Source: UBA7446 sp965657545 (GTDB lineage Bacteria; Bacteroidota; Bacteroidia; Flavobacteriales; Flavobacteriaceae). Taken from it: DNA of 64,000 bases. Below are positions 1 to 8,475 of the stretch, piece after piece; positions within the stretch are counted from its first letter, which is position 1; each line of letters begins with the position of its first letter. A model generated the notes under the pieces. That model worked only from the letters and a program-made list of their open reading frames with translations, ran no database searches and was not told where the DNA came from. The translations under genes and the position numbers were made by a program. The stretch is from the NCBI GenBank assembly GCA_965657545.1, contig CBFHOG010000008.1:25828-89827 (forward strand). Direction: 5' to 3'.

Positions 1-818
1 TCAAGTGAAAATTGGAGTGCAAAATCATTGTTTTCTTGAGTGAGCTCTGCAATGGCTTCCCATAGTAGTTTAGGATTCTGCTGTGCTTTTAAACTTCCAG
101 CATAGACCATCGCCACTTTTTCGTCAGAACTATTTACCAATAATTTTTCAAAGCCGTTTGTTAATACCGAAACTGCTTTGGCGTGTTTTTCAAACTCTTT
201 TGCTAAAGACGGGGCTGTAACCACTACCCTATCTGCTGTTTTTAAAACACGATCCTGCAACTGAACGTGCTTGCATTTTGCGCCTTTAGCCATGGGCAAA
301 CTCTCGTTTTGGAAAAAACCCACCCATGGATCACGAAAATCGGCAATCCAATGCACATCATATGCCTTTTTTATTTTCAATCCAATGAGGTGTATCGAGT
401 GTGGTGGTCCAGATGTGACCAGCACATCAAAGGGTGATTTTGCATGAAATTTTAAAAAAGCTTTGGCAGCTGATTTAGACCAAAACACGCGTGCGTCAGG
501 AATAAAGAAATTGGCACGTATATAGCGCATCAAATGGCTTTTTATGCTTTTTTCTTGTGCCACATTTTCCCCAATTGCCTTTTTACTTTTTTGTAAAGGT
601 TCCCATCCGTCAACATAAACCACATCAATACTCTTATCCATTTTATGTAACAAGGCTTTATCTGTCTCTGCAACACGTGGATTTGAGGGAGTGAACACCG
701 TAATTTTCATCCCCTTTTTGGCAAAGTAATTTGCAAAAAACAACCAACGCTGTACTCCCGAACCTCCTGATGGTGGCCAATAATAGACGACTAAAGCAAT
801 ATGTTTGGGATTATCCAA
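1..818 (-). CDS. Glycosyltransferase, GT4/GT-B type, N-terminal part (cut by window edge)
   Basis: First 272 codons of a cytoplasmic sugar transferase; the carboxyl half lies outside the window. The start of the protein carries a glycine-rich stretch (WPPSGGSGVQRW, about residues 14-25) and a WIADFRDPW motif near residue 155, both common in Bacteroidota GT4 enzymes that act on surface polysaccharides. No signal peptide is visible. The only sensible start is a TTG at 818-816, which overlaps the stop of the upstream YfhO-like gene (TTGGATAA), so the two genes are probably translationally coupled. The next in-frame ATG would remove the conserved glycine loop. The sugar donor and acceptor cannot be told from sequence. 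Confidence 0.8.
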   Translation of the reverse strand, partial: MDNPKHIALVVYYWPPSGGSGVQRWLFFANYFAKKGMKITVFTPSNPRVAETDKALLHKMDKSIDVVYVDGWEPLQKSKKAIGENVAQEKSIKSHLMRYIRANFFIPDARVFWSKSAAKAFLKFHAKSPFDVLVTSGPPHSIHLIGLKIKKAYDVHWIADFRDPWVGFFQNESLPMAKGAKCKHVQLQDRVLKTADRVVVTAPSLAKEFEKHAKAVSVLTNGFEKLLVNSSDEKVAMVYAGSLKAQQNPKLLWEAIAELTQENNDFALQFSL

Positions 819-3201
819 CGGCTTTATATTTACGAAGAGTCAATCCAATTGTGAGTAAAAAAATCAACCATCCAGACGCCATAAAAAGTGAACCACGACG
901 AATAACATCAGGCTCAAATTTAAAAATTAGCTCATAAGATCCTGGGGGTATAACAGCGCCCCGTAATAGATAATTTACTTTATAATGATGGATGGGCTTG
1001 TCATTTAAGTAGGCTTCCCAACCTTTTGGATAATGCATTTCAGAAAATACAGCAAGCCGTTCATGACTTAGTTTTACATTATATCGCAATACATTATTTC
1101 TGTGTTCAATTAATTTTATGAAATCAGAAGGATCAGATTTAAATAAAGTCGCCCCAAGTTCTTGTGAAAGCGCCTCTGACTTCGGATTAATTTTTCCCAA
1201 TTGCATCATTTCTTCATTTGCTGAATGCACCGAAATAATTTCATCAACCAGCCAAGCAGCTCCTAATGCTGATTTACGTATGGCATAACCATCTTCAAAA
1301 GCGTCATCCAAAACATATTTAACATTTAACATATCTAATACAACACTGTCCTCTTGCTGGAGATAAAAATCATATACTTCTTGTAGGGCTGCAGGTTTTG
1401 CGCCGTGATAACCTCCAATAGTACGGTGAAAATAAGCGGTTCGCGCGTTAGATACGCCTAATCGGGGTTCAAATACACGGTATCGTGAGCTGTCTTTTAA
1501 AATTTCTTTGTCATGTATGGTAGGAACAAATGCCTTTTTGTGCTGGTAAGATGACACAAACTGGGCTTCATCAAAATAGGTGCGGTTTTGCATCCATAAA
1601 TCGGTAAGTGCCAAAATTATTAAGAGCGACACAAATATTGTTGACGTTATTTTTTTTCGCCAATACAAGAGTACAACAACAACCAATATGATAACGAAAA
1701 CTATAATTTGAATGATATCGCCCAAAAGAAGTGCTGCACGTGCTTCTGTTAGTGGTTTCATTATTTCAGGATATTGCGCAAATGGTTCATATGAAGACGT
1801 AAAAGAAAAGAACCCTTTTGTACCAGCCACAAAAAACAAAATTAAGGCTATGTAAAAAGATAATACATAAAAACATCGAAGCAATTTTTGTCGGGTAATG
1901 CCATTGTCATTTAACAAAAACTGTACGCCTAACATCGCTGCAAATGGCACACAAAGCATTATCATAATTTGTGCTGAACTGACAGCTCTGAACTTATCAT
2001 ATAAGGGCAAATAATCTATAAAAAACTGCGTAAGTTCGGGTACATGTTTCCCCCAAGAAAACAACAATGAAACGCCTATTATGGCAAGTAATACGATTCT
2101 TGTTTTGATGGTGGTTGTAAGTAGTCCCAGTAAGGCAAAAAACAATACAACAATTCCCAAATAAACTGGTGCTGCAACTATGGGTTGATCGCCCCAGTAA
2201 GGACGTGCGTATCTAAAAATGGTATTCGCTGTTTCAGCATCGAGATTACGAAGAAACTTTACAAAATCACTGTCCATGGGAAAACTTGCGCTTGAGCTTC
2301 CACCCACCACGTTTGGCGCAAAAAACGTTAATGTTTCAAAGACACCATAACTGTATTCTGTAATATAATCAAAAGACAAGCCTGCTGTAGCTTCTTTGGG
2401 TGAGCCATCGGGATTTATTGTAAGTTCTGAGGCACTTCTTGTGCTAAACTTGGTGTATTCCAATGTTGCCAAAATACCTTGTGCATTGAGTAAAAGTGCA
2501 ATTAGCCCAGCTGCAATCAATGAACCCAAAGTTCTTAGCGTTGTTGGAATTCCCTCTTTACGCCACGTCCAAACAGTCCAAAATAACACAAAAATACCAG
2601 CCATTATGAGGGTGTAATATGTCATTTGGAGGTGGTTGGCGTGTAGTTGTAATGCCAAGCCAAGCAGAAACCAAACAAAACCCCTTTTCTTTTTATCAAT
2701 TAAAACTTGAAACAAGCCTAAAAACAACAACGGAGCATAAGCCAGTGCCATGGCTTTGGTGTTATGGCCAACCATCAAAATAATGATATAATAGCTTGAA
2801 AACCCGTAAGCCAACGATCCAAAAATGGAGGTGGGAATAGAAAACCGTCTGCTTTGGGCAAACAGATAAAAAAAGAATAGGTACAAAAAAAGCATGTCAG
2901 CGGGACGGGGTAAAAAACGAAGAGCGCTATCGATATAGCGCAACACATCAAAAGGATAACGCGGTGTAATTTGGTAGGTAGGCATTCCCACAAAGGCATT
3001 GTCGATCCAATAAGGTTCTTCTTCAAATTCAGCACGATGTTCTAAAACCTGGCGTTGCATTCCTTTAAACTGAACAATATCAGATTGAACAAGTGCTTTT
3101 CCAGAAAGAACAGGATAAAAATACAATAAAGAAATAGCTGCAAATAAGAATATCACAAGCACGTGAGGCAGCAAAAAACGGAGCTTAAGAAGTTGCATCA
3201 T
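811..3201 (-). CDS. YfhO-like multi-spanning membrane protein
   Basis: A 796-residue inner-membrane protein with about a dozen hydrophobic segments, a large soluble stretch (roughly residues 560-750) and a final membrane helix near residue 770. The architecture and the sequence just before the last helix (FEPDVIRRGS) match the bacterial YfhO family, GT-C-like proteins linked to cell-envelope glycan modification. Immediately downstream and overlapping by 8 bases is a glycosyltransferase, which fits a role in surface sugar transfer. The first of two adjacent ATG codons lies four bases after a TATTTTTG promoter box (3213-3206), so the mRNA is predicted to be leaderless. The substrate is unknown. 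Confidence 0.8.
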   Translation of the reverse strand: MMQLLKLRFLLPHVLVIFLFAAISLLYFYPVLSGKALVQSDIVQFKGMQRQVLEHRAEFEEEPYWIDNAFVGMPTYQITPRYPFDVLRYIDSALRFLPRPADMLFLYLFFFYLFAQSRRFSIPTSIFGSLAYGFSSYYIIILMVGHNTKAMALAYAPLLFLGLFQVLIDKKKRGFVWFLLGLALQLHANHLQMTYYTLIMAGIFVLFWTVWTWRKEGIPTTLRTLGSLIAAGLIALLLNAQGILATLEYTKFSTRSASELTINPDGSPKEATAGLSFDYITEYSYGVFETLTFFAPNVVGGSSSASFPMDSDFVKFLRNLDAETANTIFRYARPYWGDQPIVAAPVYLGIVVLFFALLGLLTTTIKTRIVLLAIIGVSLLFSWGKHVPELTQFFIDYLPLYDKFRAVSSAQIMIMLCVPFAAMLGVQFLLNDNGITRQKLLRCFYVLSFYIALILFFVAGTKGFFSFTSSYEPFAQYPEIMKPLTEARAALLLGDIIQIIVFVIILVVVVLLYWRKKITSTIFVSLLIILALTDLWMQNRTYFDEAQFVSSYQHKKAFVPTIHDKEILKDSSRYRVFEPRLGVSNARTAYFHRTIGGYHGAKPAALQEVYDFYLQQEDSVVLDMLNVKYVLDDAFEDGYAIRKSALGAAWLVDEIISVHSANEEMMQLGKINPKSEALSQELGATLFKSDPSDFIKLIEHRNNVLRYNVKLSHERLAVFSEMHYPKGWEAYLNDKPIHHYKVNYLLRGAVIPPGSYELIFKFEPDVIRRGSLFMASGWLIFLLTIGLTLRKYKAVG

Positions 3202-3205
3202 CTTT

Positions 3206-3213
3206 CAAAAATA
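3206..3213 (-). promoter_or_regulatory. Bacteroidota -7 box TATTTTTG for the YfhO-like gene
   Basis: The minus strand reads TATTTTTG, an exact TAnnTTTG match, followed by AAAG and the ATG. The spacing of four bases equals the box-to-RNA-start spacing of the SRP RNA gene in this window, so transcription should begin at or beside the A of the start codon. Confidence 0.6.
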
Positions 3214-3250
3214 CAACTCTATACGTAACCAACAGAATTTATAATTCATG

Positions 3251-3258
3251 TATATTTG
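3251..3258 (+). promoter_or_regulatory. Bacteroidota -7 box TATATTTG for the gene at 3262
   Basis: TATATTTG lies three bases before the ATG at 3262. With the normal box-to-start distance the transcript would begin inside or at the start codon, giving a leaderless mRNA. It diverges from the promoter of the YfhO-like gene about 40 bases away. Confidence 0.5.
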
Positions 3259-3261
3259 AAT

Positions 3262-4353
3262 ATGCACAAGTATATTACACATTTTTGGGCTGCATTACTT
3301 GGTATTTTTATGTTGAGTACCTCTCATGCGCAATACACAGAAGTGATCAACAGTAACAGACCCAGTCAATCAATGGGCGCATTTAGTGTGGGAAAAAATG
3401 TATACCAGTGGGAACAGGGAATTTCACTTAGGCATGGCACTTTTGATTCGTTTTATAATGCATCCTATACCGGTTTGGGTACGCGAGTACAACTCCGTGT
3501 TGGTGTCTTAAAAGAACAATTAGAAGTTCTTGGAACGCTAGATTACCAAATGGATGAACTTGAATATGAAAATGCTATTGGTAAAACCACTACCAGCCGT
3601 AAAGGAGTTCGCGATTTTTCTGCAGGCGTAAAATATTTGGTTTATGATCCATTTCGCAATACTGAAAAATATAAACCTAATTTATACAGCTATCATGCAA
3701 ACAATCGAGTGCGTTGGCGCGATTTGATCCCTGCCGTTTCCATTTATGCAGGGACACAATTTTCAACAGGTGGAATATATCCCTACCAAGAACCATTTTA
3801 TTCCCTTTTTGATTTTAATTATCGTCCCATTACAGAACCTACAATTTCTGCATCTGCTATGCTTATTTTACAACAACACTTAAAGCCTGGACTTGTTTTG
3901 GTGCATAATGTTGGCATGCGATATATAACAGCAGATATCCAACAAAAAAAACTAATAGGAACACTAACGTACAGCACACGTGAAAAGTGGTCTGTTTTTG
4001 GGGAGTATCAAATTGATGACAGTCCATTTTTTCGGGACATAACACTTGGAACAGGAATAGCGTATCTGTTTACAGAAAACCTTCAATTAGACCTTGCCGT
4101 TCAGCACAGTATGAAAACTACGCCGAAGCTATTGACGGCTGGTATTGGTGTTTCATATCGAATTGATAAACACAATATTTGGGCAGGACAACCACAAGAT
4201 TTGAAAGAAATCAAGCAAGCTCGGAATAATCGGAAAAAAGCATTTAAAGAGGGGAAAGCAGCACGAAAAGCTGAAAAACGCACCAATAAAGGACTACGTA
4301 AATTGGACAAAAAACAAAAGCGCATTGAGCGCAAGTTAAATAAGATGCGATGA
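3262..4353 (+). CDS. Putative outer-membrane beta-barrel protein (phenol-degradation MetA-like family)
   Basis: A 363-residue protein with an N-terminal signal peptide ending near the AQ at residue 24. The rest is rich in alternating aromatic and polar strands (GTQFSTGG, DSPFFRDITLGTGIAYLF), as in outer-membrane barrels annotated as transporter or Phenol_MetA_deg family in flavobacteria. The last 50 residues are very basic (many Lys and Arg, with repeats such as KAARKAEKRTNKG), an unusual tail for a barrel. The ATG at 3262 is preferred over an upstream in-frame TTG at 3256 because the TTG lies inside the promoter box. The stop overlaps the start of the next gene (ATGA), suggesting an operon. 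Its ligand is unknown. Confidence 0.6.
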   Translation: MHKYITHFWAALLGIFMLSTSHAQYTEVINSNRPSQSMGAFSVGKNVYQWEQGISLRHGTFDSFYNASYTGLGTRVQLRVGVLKEQLEVLGTLDYQMDELEYENAIGKTTTSRKGVRDFSAGVKYLVYDPFRNTEKYKPNLYSYHANNRVRWRDLIPAVSIYAGTQFSTGGIYPYQEPFYSLFDFNYRPITEPTISASAMLILQQHLKPGLVLVHNVGMRYITADIQQKKLIGTLTYSTREKWSVFGEYQIDDSPFFRDITLGTGIAYLFTENLQLDLAVQHSMKTTPKLLTAGIGVSYRIDKHNIWAGQPQDLKEIKQARNNRKKAFKEGKAARKAEKRTNKGLRKLDKKQKRIERKLNKMR

Positions 4354-5480
4354 TAGAGATTATTGAGGTTAAAAACAGACGACAATACCGCGAGTTTTTT
4401 CGTTTTCCCTTTGTGCTCTATCGCAATTGCCCTCAGTGGGTTCCGCCGATAACCAAAGAGGAAGAAGATATTTTTGATCCCAAAAAAAACAAAGTTTTTA
4501 ATCATGCTATGGCTCGACTTTTCTTAGCAACCAAAAATGGCAAAACCGTTGGACGTATTGCCGCTATGATAAATTGGGTTGAGGTAGAAGAATTAAAAAA
4601 GACCAAAGTGCGCTTTGGGTGGTATGATACCATAGATGACATTGAAGTAAGTAAAAAACTCATTGAGGCGGTTGAGGGTGTCGCCATCGCTGAGGGCATG
4701 ACTTATATTGAGGGCCCGATGGGGTTTTCCAACATGGACAAAGCTGGACTTTTGGTCAAAGGATTTGAACACATGAATACCATGATTACGTGGTATCATC
4801 ACCCCTATCAAAAAGAACATTTAGAGCAATTAGGGCTTGTGAAACAAAGTGAATGGATTGAGTTTAAAATTGATATTTACGATGCCAAAGACGCCCCAGA
4901 AAAAGTAAAAAAGTTTGCCCAAGTAATAAAGGAACGATACAAGCTTAAAACCTTAGATTTTAAATCTACAAAAGAAGTTGAACCCCGCGTAGATGAAATG
5001 TTTGATTTACTCAATCAAACCTACAATAAATTACAATCTTTTGTTCCAATTCAGCAACATCAAATTGAGCATTACAAAACAAAATACCTTCCATACGTGC
5101 ATCCTGATTTTATCAAATGTGTAGTCGATGAAAATAATGAAATGATTGGATTTACGATTACGATGCCATCTTTTACAACAGCATTAAAGAAAATCAACGG
5201 AAAAATGTTCCCGTTTGGATTGTATCATTTGTGGCGCGCACAACGCAAAAACAATCGAGCAGCATTTTATCTTATAGGCATCAAAGAAAGTTATCAAAAC
5301 AAAGGGGTTACAGCCATTATCTTTCAAGAAATTCAAGACATGTTTAACCGCCGTGGTATAACTGCCGTTGAAACCAATCCAGAATTAGAAGAAAACAAGG
5401 CCATTCAAGCCCTTTGGAAAAATTATAAGCACGAATTGCACAAACGTCGTCGCACCTATCGTAAAGAAGTACACTTTTGA
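4350..5480 (+). CDS. GNAT-fold protein, YghO-like
   Basis: A 376-residue soluble protein resembling the poorly characterised YghO-type family, which has an N-acyltransferase-like fold. The N-terminal half carries PFVLYRNCPQWVPP and GPMGFSNMDKAG; the C-terminal half (about 290-370) has a GNAT-like segment with IKESYQNKGV and VETNPELEENKAIQALWK. It starts with an ATG that overlaps the stop of the outer-membrane protein gene (ATGA), and its own stop overlaps the TTG start of mnmE, so the three genes look co-transcribed. No substrate can be named. Confidence 0.65.
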   Translation: MIEIIEVKNRRQYREFFRFPFVLYRNCPQWVPPITKEEEDIFDPKKNKVFNHAMARLFLATKNGKTVGRIAAMINWVEVEELKKTKVRFGWYDTIDDIEVSKKLIEAVEGVAIAEGMTYIEGPMGFSNMDKAGLLVKGFEHMNTMITWYHHPYQKEHLEQLGLVKQSEWIEFKIDIYDAKDAPEKVKKFAQVIKERYKLKTLDFKSTKEVEPRVDEMFDLLNQTYNKLQSFVPIQQHQIEHYKTKYLPYVHPDFIKCVVDENNEMIGFTITMPSFTTALKKINGKMFPFGLYHLWRAQRKNNRAAFYLIGIKESYQNKGVTAIIFQEIQDMFNRRGITAVETNPELEENKAIQALWKNYKHELHKRRRTYRKEVHF

Positions 5481-6871
5481 ATATCAACGAAACTATTGTA
5501 GCCTTATCTACCGTTCCGGGTGCTGCTGCTATTGCGGTAGTTCGCCTCAGTGGCGATGATGCCATTGCTATTGCCGATAAATGCTTTCGCTCAAGATTTA
5601 ATAAAAAACTTACAGCGCAAAGTACGCACAGCGTGCTTCTCGGTGACTTTTACCAAAAGGACACACTACTGGACGAAGTATTACTTTCTATTTTTAAAAA
5701 CCCAAACTCTTATACAGGTGAGGATGTGGTAGAAATTTCATGTCACGGATCGGTTTATGTGCAACAGCAAGTATTGCAAACACTACAAGATTTGGGTGCA
5801 CGATTGGCAGAACCGGGAGAGTTTACACTACGCGCGTTTTTGAATAAAAAAATGGATTTGGCACAAGCAGAAGCAGTAGCAGACCTCATCGCTTCTGAAA
5901 GTGAAGCGGCGCATCATATTGCTGTGCAACACCTTAGAGGTGGCATTAGCAGCAGTTTAGGGGAATTACGTGAACGCTTACTTTCATTTGCTTCCCTAAT
6001 TGAGTTAGAACTCGATTTTAGCGAAGAAGATGTGGCGTTTGCCGATAGAAAGCAACTCAACGAATTGATTAGTACCATTAGAGAAACCCTCAAAAATCTA
6101 TTGGACTCTTTTGCTACTGGGAATGCAGTAAAAAACGGAATTCCTGTTGCTTTGGTGGGAAAACCGAACGCAGGGAAATCATCGTTGTTAAACGCCTTAT
6201 TAGACGAAGAGAAAGCCTTGGTTTCGGATATTGAAGGAACTACCAGAGATAGCATTGAGGACACCTTGACTATTGGCGGAATTCAGTATAGGTTTATAGA
6301 TACGGCTGGACTACGCAAAACGGAGGATACGGTAGAAGCCATGGGCGTAAAACGGACGCAAGAAAAAATGGATAGCGCGTCCATCATTTTATATGTTGTT
6401 GATCCGCAAACCCAAACCGTAACCGAAACAGTAGACGCACTAAAAAGCATGCACCGCAAAGACGCTACCCTACTGCTAGTTATCAATAAAAAAGATTTAC
6501 TCTCTGAAGAAATAATCGAGCATTACAATAAAACGTTAACATCCTTAAATGTGGAAAAACTTGTGTTTGCGACCATGTATATAAGTACAAAAAGCAAATC
6601 GGATATTGAAGCTTTAAAAACCCATTTCAGCGGACAATTGCAATGGAACACCGGATCTGCACTCATTAGCAATCAGCGGCATTGGGCAGCCTTGCAAGCC
6701 GCCATGAAAAGCATAAGCGAAGTGGCCCAAGGCATTGAAGAAAACCGCAGCAGCGATTTACTGGCCATTGACATTCGACAAACACTACATGAACTTGGAA
6801 CCATTACGGGTGAAGTTACTACAGATGATATTTTAGGGAATATTTTTGCGAACTTTTGTATTGGTAAGTAA
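5477..6871 (+). CDS. mnmE: tRNA uridine-5-carboxymethylaminomethyl modification GTPase MnmE (TrmE)
   Basis: With MnmG, this GTPase installs the carboxymethylaminomethyl group on U34 of certain tRNAs. At 464 residues it has the normal length. Seen: the N-terminal folate-binding domain (TIVALSTVPGAAAIAVVRLSG), a G domain with P-loop GKPNAGKS at 228-235, switch GTTRD at 254-258 and DTAGLR near 276, and the diagnostic C-terminal FCIGK. The start is TTG (TTGAATATC), required by homology and overlapping the previous stop (TTGA). The last 18 bases form the site used by SGI1-type integrases in enterobacteria; see the findings. Confidence 0.95.
   Translation: MNINETIVALSTVPGAAAIAVVRLSGDDAIAIADKCFRSRFNKKLTAQSTHSVLLGDFYQKDTLLDEVLLSIFKNPNSYTGEDVVEISCHGSVYVQQQVLQTLQDLGARLAEPGEFTLRAFLNKKMDLAQAEAVADLIASESEAAHHIAVQHLRGGISSSLGELRERLLSFASLIELELDFSEEDVAFADRKQLNELISTIRETLKNLLDSFATGNAVKNGIPVALVGKPNAGKSSLLNALLDEEKALVSDIEGTTRDSIEDTLTIGGIQYRFIDTAGLRKTEDTVEAMGVKRTQEKMDSASIILYVVDPQTQTVTETVDALKSMHRKDATLLLVINKKDLLSEEIIEHYNKTLTSLNVEKLVFATMYISTKSKSDIEALKTHFSGQLQWNTGSALISNQRHWAALQAAMKSISEVAQGIEENRSSDLLAIDIRQTLHELGTITGEVTTDDILGNIFANFCIGK
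6854..6871 (+). other. mnmE 3' end resembling the SGI1-type attB site
   Basis: The last 18 bases of mnmE differ at one synonymous position (TTT for TTC) from the 18-bp site at the 3' end of trmE/thdF used by SGI1-family integrases in enterobacteria. Conservation of the FCIGK peptide explains most of the match. No integrase gene and no second copy of the 18-mer were found here, so it is a potential, not a demonstrated, attachment site. Confidence 0.3.
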
Positions 6872-7074
6872 CATCGTTGCTATAAATAAACGTTCAATCT
6901 AAATTACAGAAAACTAACCTGTAAGGTATTAAAGAATTAACTCCCAAAAAGCGAAAAGGCCAAAAAGAGAGCCAACCATAGCTATTCAATTTGACCAATT
7001 CAATTAGGAGGTGCGAATATATGTTAAATAGTTATGGTTTGGTAAAAAAAAAAAAACGAATTATAGTGGCAGAA

Positions 7075-7266
7075 TTACGCCCTATTTTTCGGTTTTTTAT
7101 TGGGTATTCTTCCTTGGTTCCCCATGCCGTCTAAGTCTTGTATATCGTAATCCTCTGCCGTATTGCGCTGTTTTGATTTATATTGGTTTGTAACGATACT
7201 AAGAAAAAAATACCCATACACTACCACAATAGCTAATCCGATAAGGAACATTATTTTATTTGTCAT
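7075..7266 (-). CDS. Small single-span membrane protein, unknown function
   Basis: A 63-residue protein with one hydrophobic helix (about residues 5-25, IMFLIGLAIVVVYGYFF) followed by a polar, charged tail ending in NKKPKNRA. I do not recognise a family. It is supported as a real gene by an 11-base overlap with the start of the small gene upstream on the same strand, a sensible membrane topology, and lack of any better reading on the other strand. The two genes probably form a tiny operon between mnmE and the ompA-like gene. Confidence 0.45.
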   Translation of the reverse strand: MTNKIMFLIGLAIVVVYGYFFLSIVTNQYKSKQRNTAEDYDIQDLDGMGNQGRIPNKKPKNRA

Positions 7267-7492
7267 CTCTCCTGCGTTGTCTTATGGCTATAGCAAAACC
7301 CAAAATAGTTATTGGCCAAAGCCCTACGTAAATCCCCTCTAATTCGTTTCCTGTAAACCATAAATATATCGAGTATAGAAAACTGATAAAAGCCAATACT
7401 ATGGGGTAATATGTATTTAAAAAATGCTTCACTTTTTGTGTTATTTGAATTTTCAATTTAGTTAAATAAAATAAAGAATTATATTTTTTCAT
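7256..7492 (-). CDS. Small two-span membrane protein, unknown function
   Basis: A 78-residue protein with a basic N-terminus, two hydrophobic segments (about residues 29-46 and 52-70) and a strongly charged C-terminus (RQRRRDDK). No family is recognised. It overlaps the next small gene by 11 bases. Divergent from the ompA-like gene, with only 67 bases between their start codons. The pair could be a small envelope-associated module or a remnant cargo next to the att-like mnmE end; neither is proven. Confidence 0.45.
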   Translation of the reverse strand: MKKYNSLFYLTKLKIQITQKVKHFLNTYYPIVLAFISFLYSIYLWFTGNELEGIYVGLWPITILGFAIAIRQRRRDDK

Positions 7493-7559
7493 AACATTAA
7501 CACAAGAAAACAGCTGTTATCAGCGTTTTTCTAGTAATTTTACACTTATAAATAAATTG

Positions 7560-8426
7560 ATGATGAATAAAATCCTAATCTTGTTACTTGCAATTCCCGT
7601 ATTGCTGACTTCGTGTGTATCACAAAAAAAATACAGCGCCTTAGAGTCCAGTCAAAAAGAGACCAAAAACTTGCTTAATACAGCAACTGTTAAGTTAAAT
7701 TCTTGTATTGATGAAAAGGCGAAAAGTGACGCTACTGTTAGCGCTCTCCGCGATCAAATCAACTTCTTAAAAGCAAACAATCAAGAGCTAATCAACAACA
7801 TGGGCAACCTGACTACACTGTCACAGAAAGGTGCCGAGAATTTGGAGCGTTCTTTAGAATCCCTAAAAGAAAAAGACATTCGTATTACACGTATGCAAGA
7901 CGCTGTTACAAGAAGGGATTCTGTGACGCTTGCCTTGGTAACAAGTCTCAAAGGTGCGTTGGTTGACATCAACGACTCTGACATAGAAGTAAATGTCGAA
8001 AAAGGTGTGGTGTTTATTTCTATATCGGATAAACTTTTATTCCGTAGTGGAAGCTACTCGGTAACCACGCGTGCTAAAGAAGTACTTGGGAAAGTAGCCC
8101 GTGTAATCAACGATAAAACGGATTTAGAATTTATGGTTGAGGGGCATACAGACAATGTACCAGTAAAAACGGATAGTAATGTACTTGTGGATAATTGGGA
8201 TTTAAGTGTAAAACGTGCTACTGCCGTAGTACGTATTCTTCAAGAAGACTTTTTAGTTGATCCAGCACGTATGACTGCTGCAGGACGTAGCTCTTATGTC
8301 CCACTTGAGGATAACGCAACAGCTACCGGGCGTGCTAAAAACAGAAGAACACGAATCGTTGTACTTCCAAAACTTGACCAATTCTTTGATTTATTAGAAA
8401 AAGGGATGGAAGCCGCTTCTAAATAA
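7560..8426 (+). CDS. OmpA-family peptidoglycan-binding lipoprotein
   Basis: A 288-residue lipoprotein: signal peptide with lipobox LLTSC near residue 18, a predicted coiled-coil region (about 25-115), then a C-terminal OmpA domain (about 140-275). The latter has VEGHTDNVP, NWDLSVKRA and GRAKNRRTRI, the motifs that bind diaminopimelate in peptidoglycan. It should tether the outer membrane to the cell wall. Two adjacent ATGs (7560 and 7563) are possible starts; an in-frame TTG at 7557 is less likely. A near-consensus box, TAATTTTA, lies at 7535-7542. A strong terminator follows the gene. Confidence 0.85.
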   Translation: MMNKILILLLAIPVLLTSCVSQKKYSALESSQKETKNLLNTATVKLNSCIDEKAKSDATVSALRDQINFLKANNQELINNMGNLTTLSQKGAENLERSLESLKEKDIRITRMQDAVTRRDSVTLALVTSLKGALVDINDSDIEVNVEKGVVFISISDKLLFRSGSYSVTTRAKEVLGKVARVINDKTDLEFMVEGHTDNVPVKTDSNVLVDNWDLSVKRATAVVRILQEDFLVDPARMTAAGRSSYVPLEDNATATGRAKNRRTRIVVLPKLDQFFDLLEKGMEAASK

Positions 8427-8448
8427 TTTTATAATTTATAACAATATC

Positions 8449-8475
8449 AAAGCTGCCTTAGGGCAGCTTTTTTTT
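8449..8475 (+). terminator. Rho-independent terminator of the ompA-like gene
   Basis: A 9-bp perfect stem (AAAGCTGCC / GGCAGCTTT) with a four-base loop (TTAG) is followed by a run of T. It ends at the stop codon of the convergent helicase gene. It is one of the few convergent junctions in this window that has a terminator. Confidence 0.85.

Noticed and set aside
6854..7500. A genomic island inserted at mnmE
   Set aside because: No integrase and no second copy of the 18-base site was found before ompA; only a possible remnant remains.
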